Of a stretch of 51,663 bases of DNA, positions 1 through 10,216 are shown piece after piece. The notes under the pieces were generated by a model. It was given only the letters and a program-made list of their open reading frames with translations, was not told the DNA's origin and searched no databases. The first letter of the stretch is position 1. Every line of letters begins with the position of its first letter. The DNA is from Chara braunii (taxonomy: Eukaryota; Streptophyta; Charophyceae; Charales; Characeae): positions 3,009,535 to 3,061,197 of the forward strand of contig BFEA01000050.1 of assembly GCA_003427395.1 (NCBI GenBank). Direction: 5' to 3'. Made by a program: the position numbers and the translations under genes.

Positions 1-52
1 GCTCCGATCTATTGGTGGGGAGCATCACCTGCTGAAAAACGGGTCCAGCGTC
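1..52 (-). repeat. LINE 3' tail motif, copy 1
   Basis: Read on the - strand this is a copy of a roughly 50-bp motif that begins GGGACGCTGGACCCG, forms a GCTGGA/TCCAGC stem, and continues into AGCAGGTG and CTCCCCACCAATAG. Other copies lie at 86-111, 23838-23884, 24363-24410, 30758-30805 and 33214-33267. Two of those sit directly after LINE reading frames, so I read it as the 3' end of a LINE family. The copy runs into the window edge, so what lies beyond is unknown. It may belong to LINE-A or to a second, truncated insertion. Confidence 0.6.
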
Positions 53-85
53 CCTTACATATATCATTAATCATTTTGCAGCACT

Positions 86-111
86 AGCTGGAAAATGGGT
101 CCAGCGTCCCC
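86..111 (-). repeat. LINE 3' tail motif, copy 2 (partial)
   Basis: This is the first part of the same tail motif on the - strand. It has the GCTGGA/TCCAGC stem and the GGGACGC start, but the second half (CTCCCCACCAATAG) is missing. It lies about 160 bp downstream of the LINE-A ORF2 stop, so it is the best candidate for the 3' end of LINE-A. Confidence 0.5.
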
Positions 112-268
112 TTCTTATAACTTTACTAGCATAGAGCGCCATTGGCTCTGCTCTGATCTAGTCCTAGAGAATCCAGATGCCTCTTCAGTCATTCAGAATG
201 ACCGCCAGGACAAAGAAGATAAACCTAGCACCTGTCCCTATAGACTTCCACCTATCTCTTTATACTTG

Positions 269-3200
269 CTAACCACCTTCCTCTCCCCCAAACCATCCTA
301 ATTCTACCAACGCCAGCGCAGGAGGAAAAGGGTCAGAAAAAAAAACAGGTGATCTCAAAGAAGCTCCTGGATGGATAACAAACCATTTTTGGAAGGAGAT
401 ATGGTAGTCCCGCTTAAAGGCCCCCTCATCCCCCTCCCCTCTTGGCCATTCCATACTCCCCAGATTCCCCCCTGATACATCCCCCAACCATTTCAGGTTA
501 AACTTTGAGATTCTCTGCATGATGTCCTTTTTTTGTTTAAATTGAATAAGTTTTAATTTTGTCTTTTCCCATTGTGATCTGATTTCAGACTGGACAAATT
601 GCAGGATTATATCAACCACCTCTTGCCTTCCGATTATAACTCCTTCCATATTGCTTATACATCTCTTAAGCCATAATCCCCATAGCACCGCTTTTCTGCC
701 CACATTAAATAGGTTCTGTTGAAAGTCCGATAGCTCTACCCCAATAGGAGTCCAATGCCCTAGAAGAATCGCCCTCCAGTCCCATGGCCAGTCTATGTTT
801 GTCAATTTCCTCCATACATAGTCCCATTCTCGCCAGAGCAATACTGAACCCGGACATTGTAGAAAAATATGCTCAATAGTTTCTCTGATCTTTCGACTTG
901 GAAAGGCTTGACAACATGATCTACACCATGGGTCTGCCTTACCTTTTTGCTCCAGGGAAGAGTGATCTATTAAGCAATCATTTGTAGATAGACATCTGTG
1001 AATTATTTGCCATTGTAATTATGCAAACTTAGTTGGTCTTTCCTTAAGACCTTTGTACCACTTCAGTGGTTTGAGCAGTTCCTTATTTATATTTAGGTGT
1101 TTGTACCATCGTTCTTGTAATATTTCTGAAACCCCCACCTTAGGACGTAACAACCTATAAGAAGCCTTTACACTTAGAGNCGNCAATCTTAAGGGTTTGC
1201 TTCTCCTATTTGGACGCCATACCCATTCATCTGNATCCAGAGGTAGCTCCGGTATAGNCACCTGTGGTAAAAACAGTCTCCACCTCTTTGTCTTTGTNCA
1301 ATAAAAAGCCCTTATCCTAAACATNTCTTCGAACTTAGAAAAGATAACTCTTTCTTGATCTCTGTTGGAAATCCTATTATCTTTTTGAATCCTCAAAATA
1401 TTAACCAGGGCTCCTTCCTCGTGTACATCCATGATTTNTCCTATGTTCGTGGACCCATCTTGGAAATGTATACTCACCCANTCTNCTGCTTGAAATACCG
1501 AGNCTTTTTTTAGCACCAATGTCCAAGCCAGGGGAATGGATGAGATAATTTCTTCCAGATTGTCCATTAACTTATGTGCATACCTAATCTCTTTTTTAAG
1601 CATTTATGCCGTCTTCTAAGTTTTATTTCTCAAATCCCATAAATCCTTAACTCTTATTATTCCATTCTTAACCCAGTTAGACCACGGAGAGTCTGAGCTG
1701 ATATAGACCCTGCCATGCTGGTCCAAAATCCATCTATTGCCAAAAAGAGGTTGGCGCAAAACTTCCTCACACCTATCTGGTATGGCCTTGTTTGGTATGG
1801 GAGCTCTCCAGGTTTTCAGTAAATTTGCCCAAAAGCCATCCAGTCTTAGATCCCTCCTGGGCGCACCTCTTATCCCTGTCTCACTGTAATTTATTTGAGT
1901 ACGAGGAATAGTCCAATACCTATCTTCTACCCAGGTCAGGGGGTGCACCTCTTCCTTGGTTTGAGGCGTCAATCTACGAATTTGTTCCAAGGCCAGACTT
2001 TGCCACGGAATTTCTGTCTCTAGAATTAAACGTTTGATCACTTGAAGTGTCAGAGCTTGGCATTGTATTTTTGGATCAATAAGTCCTATCCCCCCCTTGG
2101 ACTTTGGTTGAATTAACATATACCAAGCAACTCTTGGTATCACATGTGATATTTCATGATCCCCTCCCCAGAGAAAAGCTGAAAGCTGTCTTTGTATTGC
2201 CTTAATAGGCTGTTTATTCAAAGGCCATATCAATGATTTGTACCAGATTGAGGCCAATACCACATTGTTAATTATTAGCGCTCTTCCAAAGATTGAGGTG
2301 TGCTTATTCTTCCATATCTTCATTTTTTCTAGTGTCGGGGAAGAAATCCATAGATCATTAGAATTCGGTTTTCCTTGAGATGTAAGACTTACCCCTAAAA
2401 CCCTAATGGGTGCTTCCAAAGGGACCCACTTGATCCTAGGACACTCTGGAGGCCTTCCTCCTTGTGAATGGATCCACCACCCCAATGTTTTGTTCCCCCA
2501 GTTGACCACCCTATGACACTCTGATAAAGCCGAAAACTTGTCCATGATTGCCTTAATTTCCTCCAATTTAGTTATGGAGGTTTCCAACATAATTGTCAAA
2601 TCGTCCGCAAACATTGAACATATTGGGATTGCCTCTTTAGGGAGGTTAGCTATTTTCAATCTCTGGAGATTAGAATTTTCCCTTAGGTTTGCTCCTAAGG
2701 CTTCCATGATGATAACAAACAAGAAGGGAGCTAAAGGATCTCCTTGCCTGACTGATCTCTGAAGGGGTATTTCTGGTGATAGTAGTCCATTCACTTGCAC
2801 CATAGTAGTAGCATTTGAGTGTAAAATTTGGATTCATGTCCTAATTCCTGGCCCAAATTCTAACTTAGCTAAACAAGCCTCCAAAAATCGTCAATCTACG
2901 TGATCATAAGCCTTTTCGAAATCTATAAATATAAATGTTGCATTGCTCTGATTTTGTCTTGCTAATTTTATCATTTCATTGACCAGCAGCACATTATCCT
3001 GTATATTCCTTCCATGAATAAAACCTGTTTGTGAGGGATGAATTATATCGGCCATTACTGGAATGAATCTGTTAGCTATAGCCTTAGCAAGCATTTTATA
3101 GACCACTGTTAACAGCGTGATTGGTCTATAATTCTTTATATTTGTCTTATCCTCTTTTTTGTATAATAGGGTAATAATTCCTTGACCAACAATTTATCAT

Positions 3201-4834
3201 ATACATCCTGATTCCTGCACCTTCTGATAATATTCCATGAGATCCTCTGACAAATTAACCCACATTGCCTCCCAAAATTCCTTAGGCAGACCATCTATTC
3301 CAGGGGTTTTGTCTTCATCTATTTGTAATAGTGCAGTCCAAATTTCCTCCTTGGTGATTGGAGCTTCCAATTTTTGTATTTGCTCTGGAGTTAATTTTTG
3401 TGTTAAGGGTTCGAGAAAGTTATTTATTTCTTGTTCTGGTAAAGCCTGATCTATCGTGGATGTATAAAGTTTCTTGAAAAAATCATAGGCCACTTTTAAA
3501 TTACTTGCCGATGAAACTGGTTCAAGGTGAGGGGGTAAACAAGGATCTATCAATGCTTCAATATTCGACCTTTTAGCTCTTGCTTTAGCAAGGGCAAAGA
3601 ACGAGGAATCCATTTGTCCTTTTGACTGATGTTTAGATAATTTACTTCTGATAAGATATCCTTGCCACCTATTTTGAGCTATGGTTAAAAGATGGTTTTT
3701 GAGTTCTCGTATATCTTCTAATGGTTGTATATTTTCCGATGAATCCTGTTGTTCATGATTGAGTATTTTTTCTTGAATTTCTATTTCTAGATCGTGTTTC
3801 TGTTTAGCTATTACTTTTGAAAATTCATTGCATTTTTTTGATAAAAAGCATAGACCACAATTAAACCAGGAAATATATGACTCATGTCTATCCTTCGTAG
3901 TATTCCAATACTTCCATATATCTTTTATGCAATTTTTAAAATCCGTTCTTTTTAAGAGGGAGGTATTAAGTTTATAAAAACTTCTTCCTTGATTTGGTTT
4001 CTCCCTAAATTTTAATATTATGGCACAAATCTTGTGATCTGCTCCTGGCCATGGACTTTGAGGAAAGATATTGACCCCCACCAATGTATGATCCAAATCT
4101 TCTGACATTAGTATTAAATTTATTCTGGATCTAGATTAATTGGGGGTGCCTACATTCCTAATGCAAGTAAATAATCGNTCTTGTGGAAAGGACCTACGAT
4201 AAGTGTCATAAAGATTTTCAGCCTCACATAGTTGTTTAATAATCATTTCGTCTTCTTCTATGTAAGCAGGGCATGGCGAGGGAATCTTCCATCTATCCAT
4301 CCATCTATCTGGTGCCGCATTGAAGTCTCCTGCCATTATGATTGGGATGCCATTAGGTATATAATTCCTGATGTCATTAAAAAATTATCTGCGTTCCTGT
4401 GCATCATTCGGACCGTATACATTAATTACGCACACAGTCTTTATTTCTAGCATCACCAATGCTGAAATCCATCTTCCATTTTCCTGGTCTGCTTCCCAAT
4501 GAATAACTTGTGCCCTGGAGTCTGGAGGAAGCCATATTGCAACTCCTGCAGACCCATTTCTTGGGGCATAGGCTTGGAACTTCTGATGAGGCCAAATCAG
4601 GTTATGTGCTCTATTGTGGGCAGGGGAATCCATAAGGTGAGTTTCTTGTATACATATTAAATTTGGCCATGATCTTCCTCCTACCCCCTTAAATTGTTTT
4701 ATAATTGCTCTTCTTTTAAGTACATCAGCGGTGGCTAAACCGTTAACATTAAGCGATCTTAAGTCTAAATCTGCTGACCGCGTGGCTCTTTGCCAGGATG
4801 GATTTTTCCCATACAAAGCCTTGATTGCCTCCAT
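269..4834 (-). pseudogene. LINE-A ORF2: AP endonuclease, reverse transcriptase, zinc knuckle; nine in-frame stops
   Basis: ORF2 would nick target DNA and reverse-transcribe the LINE RNA. The sense order is visible: LNVNGL, QETHL and NVYGPN of the endonuclease N-terminus (4760-4390), GDFNA (about 4330) and the GADHK variant of the SDH motif (about 4040). The RT fingers and palm follow with KTPGIDGLPKEFW (about 3300), QTGFIHGRNIQDN (about 3030), FIDFEKAYDHVD (about 2930), QRSVRQGDP (about 2755) and FADD (about 2600). Last comes a Cys/His region with EHIFLQCPG (about 870). All segments lie in one frame over about 1520 codons. I count nine internal stops, near 4387, 4138, 3199, 3196, 2893, 2836, 1618, 1606 and 1021, and no frameshift. 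Single ambiguous bases occur near 1180-1500 and 4178. The terminal stop near 271 aligns with the LINE-D stop. This copy cannot make a full protein. Confidence 0.85.
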
Positions 4835-4877
4835 TTGTCATAGCTCCTGGCTGGAATTAGTAAGGATAGATAATTTA

Positions 4878-7800
4878 TTATCTCACCCATCCTGCCCCAT
4901 CAATATGACATAGGAAAGATGAGACCTCAGCCACTGACCAAACTACATTAGCATTAGTCTTAAGCTGCTGAAGTTCCAGTAAAGCTGCATGGGAGTACCA
5001 TTTAAGCCCAGCTTCCTTGTTATCCTCAATTCTTACAAATGTATCGCGCTTGGCCATCTTCGCCTGTTCTCCCATTAGTGTGAATGTTGCTTGAGGACCA
5101 GAGTCATAATGTTTAGACAAGAAATCATGCAGGTCTCTTTTAAATTGCCTGTCTGTCGGGCTTTGATAGTCTACATGTGTAGTCCATCCCCTTAATGTCA
5201 CACCCCCATATTGATCCTGTCCTATTGGGGAGAGACCGATTTCCCACCTCCCCCCTTTTTTTCTTACAGGGATTACCAAGTTCCCTTTGGTAGACAGTGG
5301 ATTTACAATCTGACCCTTTTCCAATACATGGCGCATTTTCTTCCTTTTCCCTGGATCTATACTCTCTTTCGAAGTGATAGAGGGAGATCCTATTTGCAGA
5401 GAAATGGTAGAGTCTGATACATTTTCCCCTATAGTCACATCCTCCACTACTATTTCCCCTTTTCTTGATTTGCCTGAAGAAGGGTCATATTGTTCTGATA
5501 CATTTTCTCCTATAGCCACTTTCTCCACTTCTATTTCCCCTTTTCTTGATTTGCCTGAAGAAGGGTTACATTGTTCTTCTTTAGCCACCTCCTTTTCCCC
5601 TTTTTCTGATTTGCCTGAAGGGGGGTCACATTGTTCATCTTTGCTGATTTCTTCCACCGTGATACTCTCCTCTTTTTCCTCAGAGACTTTGTTGTTTTGG
5701 TAACCATTATCTGTCAATTCCTTCTCATCTCCTCTTTTATGAGGAATTGGAGGCTGAAACATTTCTGTCACTATATTCAAAAGTCTCTGACTTACCTTTG
5801 ACCAACTAGCTCCTACAGGTAAGCCCCTTTCTAAAACTCGGATGAGACTAGGACTACTATTTAGTAAATTGATAAGTTGAATGTACGATTTATCCCTGAA
5901 CTCATCCGAACCCTTCTCATGTCGACTCCTAAGGTTTTTGATCAGCCATTGTGTCAACTGTTTCAGCCTGTTGTCCTCTGAACCTTCTGAGTTCTCTTGT
6001 GGGTTAGCTTCACCCATCTCAAAATCTTCTTCTGCTGGAGAAGAATCTACCTCCATTGGAACTGGCCCGAATGCTCCCAGAAAAGNATCCGTCTCCCTTT
6101 CTCCTTNCTTAGTAAGTTCCTTNCTTGGATCCTCNTTTTCTGTTTNATTCGTTTCTGCTGTTCCATTCATTTCTGCTACTGGGCCCCCTTGTTCCACATC
6201 TTCTATCACCTCTTGTGCGGATGATGAGACTATTTTATGAAGATCAGCATCCCTACCCGGACCAGTAACCTGTTTCCTTTTCCTTTTCTTCCTTTCCCCT
6301 TCCTCTTTTTCTTCATTTGCTGTATTCCTAGTAGATGATTCAATCATTAGGCTTCCATCTCTTTCCTTTTCCTTCCCATCCATCCCATCTGTCTCAATAT
6401 CTGATCCTTCACCTTCCATGAGTAAAAAGAAGGAACCCCTGTTTTCCTGTCCCAAATATCCAGTAGGTTTTGGCCCTGGTAGAGTATTCTTTACTTCATT
6501 AACTGCATTATTTTTTCCATCATTAGCTGCTTTCCCCTTCTTGAGAACCGGTCTCCATTGTTGTTGGATAGATGTCCCTCTGCCCTTATCCTGAGAGACC
6601 GGTGCTCCCCTCATCACTTGCTGAGTGGATGTATTTCCTACCCCAGAGGGGGAGGCATTTTGTACCCCAACATCCATTCTTGCTTCCTCCATCGATGCCT
6701 GAGATAGTTTCCCCTTTCCTGCTGGCCCCGGGGAGGCCTCTGGCGGTACCCATGAATCTGGTGGTTTAGCTTCCAAATTGGGTTCATCCTGCCGTTCCCA
6801 TATCCATCCTTGAGAAGCTTCCCCCTTTTTCGTCTTATCTATATACACCCACCCCTCATGTCCTGCATCCACCGTTCGCCAAAGGTTGGGTTTAAAAGGA
6901 TCTCTAATGAGCCTTCCTGTTGCTCTGTTTTTCTTTACCGGATTTTGAACACAAGCCGGATCTGTACTTAAATGCCCATAAGCTCTACATCTGAAGCACC
7001 ATGGTTTCAACTTATGTGTCGTATGAATACGATATTCTCTCCCCCCAACCCTATAAGGAATGACATCATCTATATTGAAGGATGTGTTGGCAAGATGATT
7101 AAGAGCCAGCATCAAGTAGTCATCCCTCTTTGCCGCATAAGCTGGAAGGGGATCTATAAAGTCAATAATATCATAATTGATCCCGAAATCATACATGAAA
7201 GCTGCTTGTATTTCTATTGGGATATGTCTAAATTCTACCCAATAGTAGTCTTCCATCATTTGTTTGTTTTTTTCATCCGGCCCTTGCTTTGGTGGCGACC
7301 ACGGGTAAATCCTAACCTCCGATCGTTCACATCTCAATTTACGCCATCCTTCTATTGCTGTCTTGTCTGCTGTATGTAGACAAAGCACAGTGAAAATAGT
7401 TGAGGAAACCGGCAGAATTAGGAAATCCTGGCACATTGCCTCATAACTGGCTTTGTAATCTGCTAGTCTCTTACCAATCCACTTGATTTTTTCATTGGTG
7501 GATTTGTATGCTGAATCATCGTGGAACACCCAGTTGTTTGCATGAATTTGATAGATTGCATCCCGTTCTTCCAGTTTCTGTGCCGGATATGTCTTTATTT
7601 GTGATTTCTTTCCAGCCAAATCAATTACTCTATTCTCAGAAGATATAATGAATTTGGATAGGAAGAATGCCTTTGCTGCTGGAAGGTTGCACAGCGGAAT
7701 TTTTAATGATTGTGCTTGCAACCCCTGTCTTCTGATTTCCAATTTTTTTGACTGAAAGGGCCCCTTGACACATCTTACCCAGGAAGAAACTCCTTGTTTG

Positions 7801-8306
7801 TGAAATGCATTCTGTGATAAATTCTGCCCTTCCGGATGTTGCTCTTGGGGTGCTCTTCCCTCCTCCTTCCTCCCATCCTCATTTTCCCCTTTACTTCCTC
7901 CTCCTCCTCCACCTTCCTTATTGCTCCTTTCTTCCTCATCCCCTTCTTTCTCTCTTCTCCACTCCTGTGATCTCCGTTGAGAGGCACCCGCTTGAAAGAT
8001 AACAGTCCCTTTGTTTCTTGTTTGATACTGGGAAGCTGATGACATCCTTTGATGTCTAAATTCCATCACATTTCTGATCCATGGTGTCAGCTTTGTTATC
8101 TGACTCCTTGATTGCTGTTGGTTGGAATTAGAAGTCTTACCCCCTTCTTTTTCTGCGAAGAGGAACAACGGATTTAAAATCATTTCCCCCTGACTTCCTT
8201 CCTGTGTCTGGACCAAGACACCTTGATCCATTGTCCGCCCTATGTTCTCTGATTGTTCCATTTGTTCCTTCTGATCTTCCGTAGTTAAAATTTCCCCTTC
8301 TATCAT
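4878..8306 (-). CDS. LINE-A ORF1: nucleic-acid-binding protein with DUF4283-like domain and zinc knuckle
   Basis: An uninterrupted 1142-codon frame with a few ambiguous residues. The ATG is the first after an in-frame TAA just upstream, which supports this start. Residues about 200-440 resemble the DUF4283-type domain of plant LINE ORF1 (YPWSPP, then a YYWVEFRHIPIEI stretch). A Cys/His knuckle follows at about 440-460 (CFRCRAYGHLSTDPAC); its last spacing is longer than the usual CX2CX4HX4C. The middle and C-terminal parts are acidic and low-complexity, with three tandem copies of a unit containing PSGKS(R/E)KGE. Such proteins bind LINE RNA and form the RNP. It is open while its partner ORF2 carries nine stops, which is odd for one element. 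Function is inferred from the family. Confidence 0.75.
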   Translation of the reverse strand: MIEGEILTTEDQKEQMEQSENIGRTMDQGVLVQTQEGSQGEMILNPLFLFAEKEGGKTSNSNQQQSRSQITKLTPWIRNVMEFRHQRMSSASQYQTRNKGTVIFQAGASQRRSQEWRREKEGDEEERSNKEGGGGGGSKGENEDGRKEEGRAPQEQHPEGQNLSQNAFHKQGVSSWVRCVKGPFQSKKLEIRRQGLQAQSLKIPLCNLPAAKAFFLSKFIISSENRVIDLAGKKSQIKTYPAQKLEERDAIYQIHANNWVFHDDSAYKSTNEKIKWIGKRLADYKASYEAMCQDFLILPVSSTIFTVLCLHTADKTAIEGWRKLRCERSEVRIYPWSPPKQGPDEKNKQMMEDYYWVEFRHIPIEIQAAFMYDFGINYDIIDFIDPLPAYAAKRDDYLMLALNHLANTSFNIDDVIPYRVGGREYRIHTTHKLKPWCFRCRAYGHLSTDPACVQNPVKKNRATGRLIRDPFKPNLWRTVDAGHEGWVYIDKTKKGEASQGWIWERQDEPNLEAKPPDSWVPPEASPGPAGKGKLSQASMEEARMDVGVQNASPSGVGNTSTQQVMRGAPVSQDKGRGTSIQQQWRPVLKKGKAANDGKNNAVNEVKNTLPGPKPTGYLGQENRGSFFLLMEGEGSDIETDGMDGKEKERDGSLMIESSTRNTANEEKEEGERKKRKRKQVTGPGRDADLHKIVSSSAQEVIEDVEQGGPVAEMNGTAETNXTEXEDPXKELTKXGERETDXFLGAFGPVPMEVDSSPAEEDFEMGEANPQENSEGSEDNRLKQLTQWLIKNLRSRHEKGSDEFRDKSYIQLINLLNSSPSLIRVLERGLPVGASWSKVSQRLLNIVTEMFQPPIPHKRGDEKELTDNGYQNNKVSEEKEESITVEEISKDEQCDPPSGKSEKGEKEVAKEEQCNPSSGKSRKGEIEVEKVAIGENVSEQYDPSSGKSRKGEIVVEDVTIGENVSDSTISLQIGSPSITSKESIDPGKRKKMRHVLEKGQIVNPLSTKGNLVIPVRKKGGRWEIGLSPIGQDQYGGVTLRGWTTHVDYQSPTDRQFKRDLHDFLSKHYDSGPQATFTLMGEQAKMAKRDTFVRIEDNKEAGLKWYSHAALLELQQLKTNANVVWSVAEVSSFLCHIDGAGWVR

Positions 8307-8640
8307 AAATGCTTATGGCTCATTTTCCTTAGCCTCGTTACTCTGCTTCTGTCTTGAAGCCAATACAACCTTAATCGGAGTGTGTAATTGACGAGCCGCT
8401 AATTGTCTCATTGCTCCTCTGATCATGAGTGTTGATTCCCTTAGTCTGTGACTTCGTTGAGCTTCTTCGATGGGTCAGTCACTGTGCCTCCCCTCCGGTC
8501 CCCTCCCCCTATGAACATCAGCAGTCTCTGCTCAATGCCACTCGGGGGGACCAACGACATATCTCTAGGTGGTGGGGGCCTGCATTGCCTTCTTTCTTCA
8601 TCATGGCATTCTACTCTTCATGAGGTGTCTTAGTACAGAC
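8307..8640. other. LINE-A upstream flank or 5' UTR
   Basis: No coding sequence is recognised. The stretch continues the composition of LINE-A and is the likely place for its 5' UTR and promoter, but I see no clear element boundary or target-site duplication. Confidence 0.3.
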
Positions 8641-8684
8641 CGTGAGTAAGTCTGATATGAGCACCTATACAAAGAAGGGCGGGT

Positions 8685-8975
8685 ACACGTGTCAGCCACA
8701 CAAAGAGAGGCAGGCGGGTACACGTGTCAGATCGAGGTAGTGGGGGGCAAGTGCATGTGTCAGAGCCGGCAGCATTTCTACATCGTGTTCTGCTACCTAC
8801 ACTAAGTGGGGCAGGAACATGATTCAGCGCGGGAGAAACTGAAAGCATTGGTATTGAGATCGTCACGTACACCTAATAGTCGTATGAAAAAAGGGACAGG
8901 TACACGTGTCAGTATGACTGAAATTGAATGTGGATCGCTGTGGTATCAACAATAATCGGAATGTGCACGTGTTAG
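8685..8975. repeat. Dispersed short repeat with CACGTG (G-box-like) cores
   Basis: The 13-mer GTACACGTGTCAG or close variants recur at about 8690, 8718, 8750 (CATGTG variant), 8888 and 8958 (GTTAG variant). CACGTG is the plant G-box core. No gene start is recognised nearby, so a regulatory role is not shown. Confidence 0.5.
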
Positions 8976-9224
8976 TACGGGATTCGGGTCAGTACGTGAT
9001 TTTGAAGTAAGCTAAATAAGAACGCTAGTTTGAACAAAGGGTAAGCAATCGAGGTTTGTACTGCCATCTTGTATTGTTTTCGGAGTAAGATACGCAAACG
9101 CGTCAGTCTGGGAGAAGCTTAGTGACGGTTGTAGGCTTTACGTTTTATCTTTGGTATCGGCAGGCATTTTGCATCAGGAATTTTCATTAATATTGGCGTT
9201 TGGTATCGTGATATTCATCTGTAG

Positions 9225-9600
9225 TTGGGAGATAGAGAAAGAGTGAGAAAGGGAGAGAGAGGAGGGGAAAAGTAAGAAGGAGTGAGGGAGAGGAAGAAGA
9301 GGAGGGAGGATTAGAGAAAGAGAAGGAAGGAGGACGGATAGGGAGTAAGAGGTAGTGAGGAAGAAGACAGGGAGGGGAAAAGGGGGGGAGTTAGAGCGGA
9401 AGGTTCACTTTGGTAATCGGCTGGTTCATCACTACCTCGGGCAAGAGGGTGAAAGGAAAAGGAAGAGGAGGAGGGAAGATTAGAGAAGGGGAAGGAGGGG
9501 GGAGGGATAGGTAGAAAGAGATAGTGAGAAAAAAGAAAGGAAGGGAAGAGGGGGAGTCAGAGCAGAAAGTTCAATTCGGTATTCGGCTGGTCCATCACTA
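9225..9600 (+). repeat. Purine-rich tract with about 170-bp imperfect direct duplication
   Basis: A nearly pure G/A strand, broken by two related segments that each end in a GGCTGGTYCATCACTACC motif (about 9418-9440 and 9583-9603). The upstream GA-rich blocks are also similar, which indicates an imperfect tandem duplication. No coding potential. Confidence 0.6.
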
Positions 9601-9604
9601 CCGC

Positions 9605-10182
9605 ATCCTCTGAACCTTGGGAGCCCCACCATGCGCCCCATCCAGCATACAGCCGTGCAGCTCGGCTATGGCTGCCTGCTCCTTCCAGCTCACCCATGAG
9701 CGCGTGAGCCTGGCAAGCGATAGCACAGCAGCGCTTGCGCACAAAGCAGCCAGTGCCCGAATATCCAATGTGTGGGCAGACCCTTCCCTATATCGAAGTG
9801 GCCTGCTGCTGCGTGCTGTGCTGCGGTACTGGGCCCCGGCCCAGGAGCTTCCGGTAGGCCCCAGGGAGGCTGAGCCTCAGTCTGAAGGAAACAGGCCCAG
9901 GGCCTGAGGCGGTTACCAACACCCAACTGCCCTCAACCGTTTTTCGGTCCACTTTGTGTATCCGGCCCAGGACCTGCCTTAGTTACATGCAATGAAAGGC
10001 AGCCTGGGCCTTGGTGCTTCCAACCGACTGGCGCTGCGCAACTGCCTCAATTTCCCCAGTTGCGTGGTGACCCTGAAATGGCCTGACCTGTAGGGCCATG
10101 GTCGTGCCTGCCTTCACTTAGGGCGGCCGACTGTGTGAAAATTGGGCCCTGTAGGGCATATCGAGGCCCTATGCCTCACACT
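9605..10182 (-). repeat. Putative 3' LTR of the degraded Gypsy element
   Basis: In the - sense this lies directly after the integrase-chromodomain remnant and a purine tract, and begins TGTGAGGC, as an LTR should. Blocks are shared with 39840-40330: AAGCTTCCGGTAGGCCCC-like, CCAACNNACTGGCGC and CCTTCACTTAGGGCGG. The outer boundary is not defined. Confidence 0.5.
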
Positions 10183-10193
10183 CCCTCCTCCAT
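10183..10193 (-). other. Polypurine tract of the Gypsy element
   Basis: On the - strand GGAGGAGGGAG immediately precedes TGTGAGGC. A purine run next to a TG-starting LTR is the usual priming site for plus-strand DNA synthesis. Confidence 0.5.
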
Positions 10194-10216
10194 ACTTCGA
10201 TAGTCCTCTGGGAAGT

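Larger units (their letters stand above)
86..8306 (-). mobile_element. LINE-A, near full-length non-LTR retrotransposon
   Basis: A two-ORF LINE on the - strand. In sense order it has ORF1 (8306-4878), a short spacer of about 43 nt, ORF2 (4834-269) with endonuclease, reverse transcriptase and a C-terminal zinc-knuckle region, then a 3' UTR with the hairpin tail. The 5' end is not defined. Sequence up to about 8.6 kb may be its 5' UTR. LINE-D (29.2-30.8 kb) and LINE-E (33.2-36.3 kb) share its ORF2 C-terminal half and tail, so they belong to the same family. LINE-C is a separate, more GC-rich family. Confidence 0.85.

Noticed and set aside
9617-9926. Overlapping open frames on both strands near 9.7 kb
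   Set aside because: They lie in the putative Gypsy LTR and have no domain. Related non-coding sequence recurs at 39.8-40.3 kb without keeping the frames.
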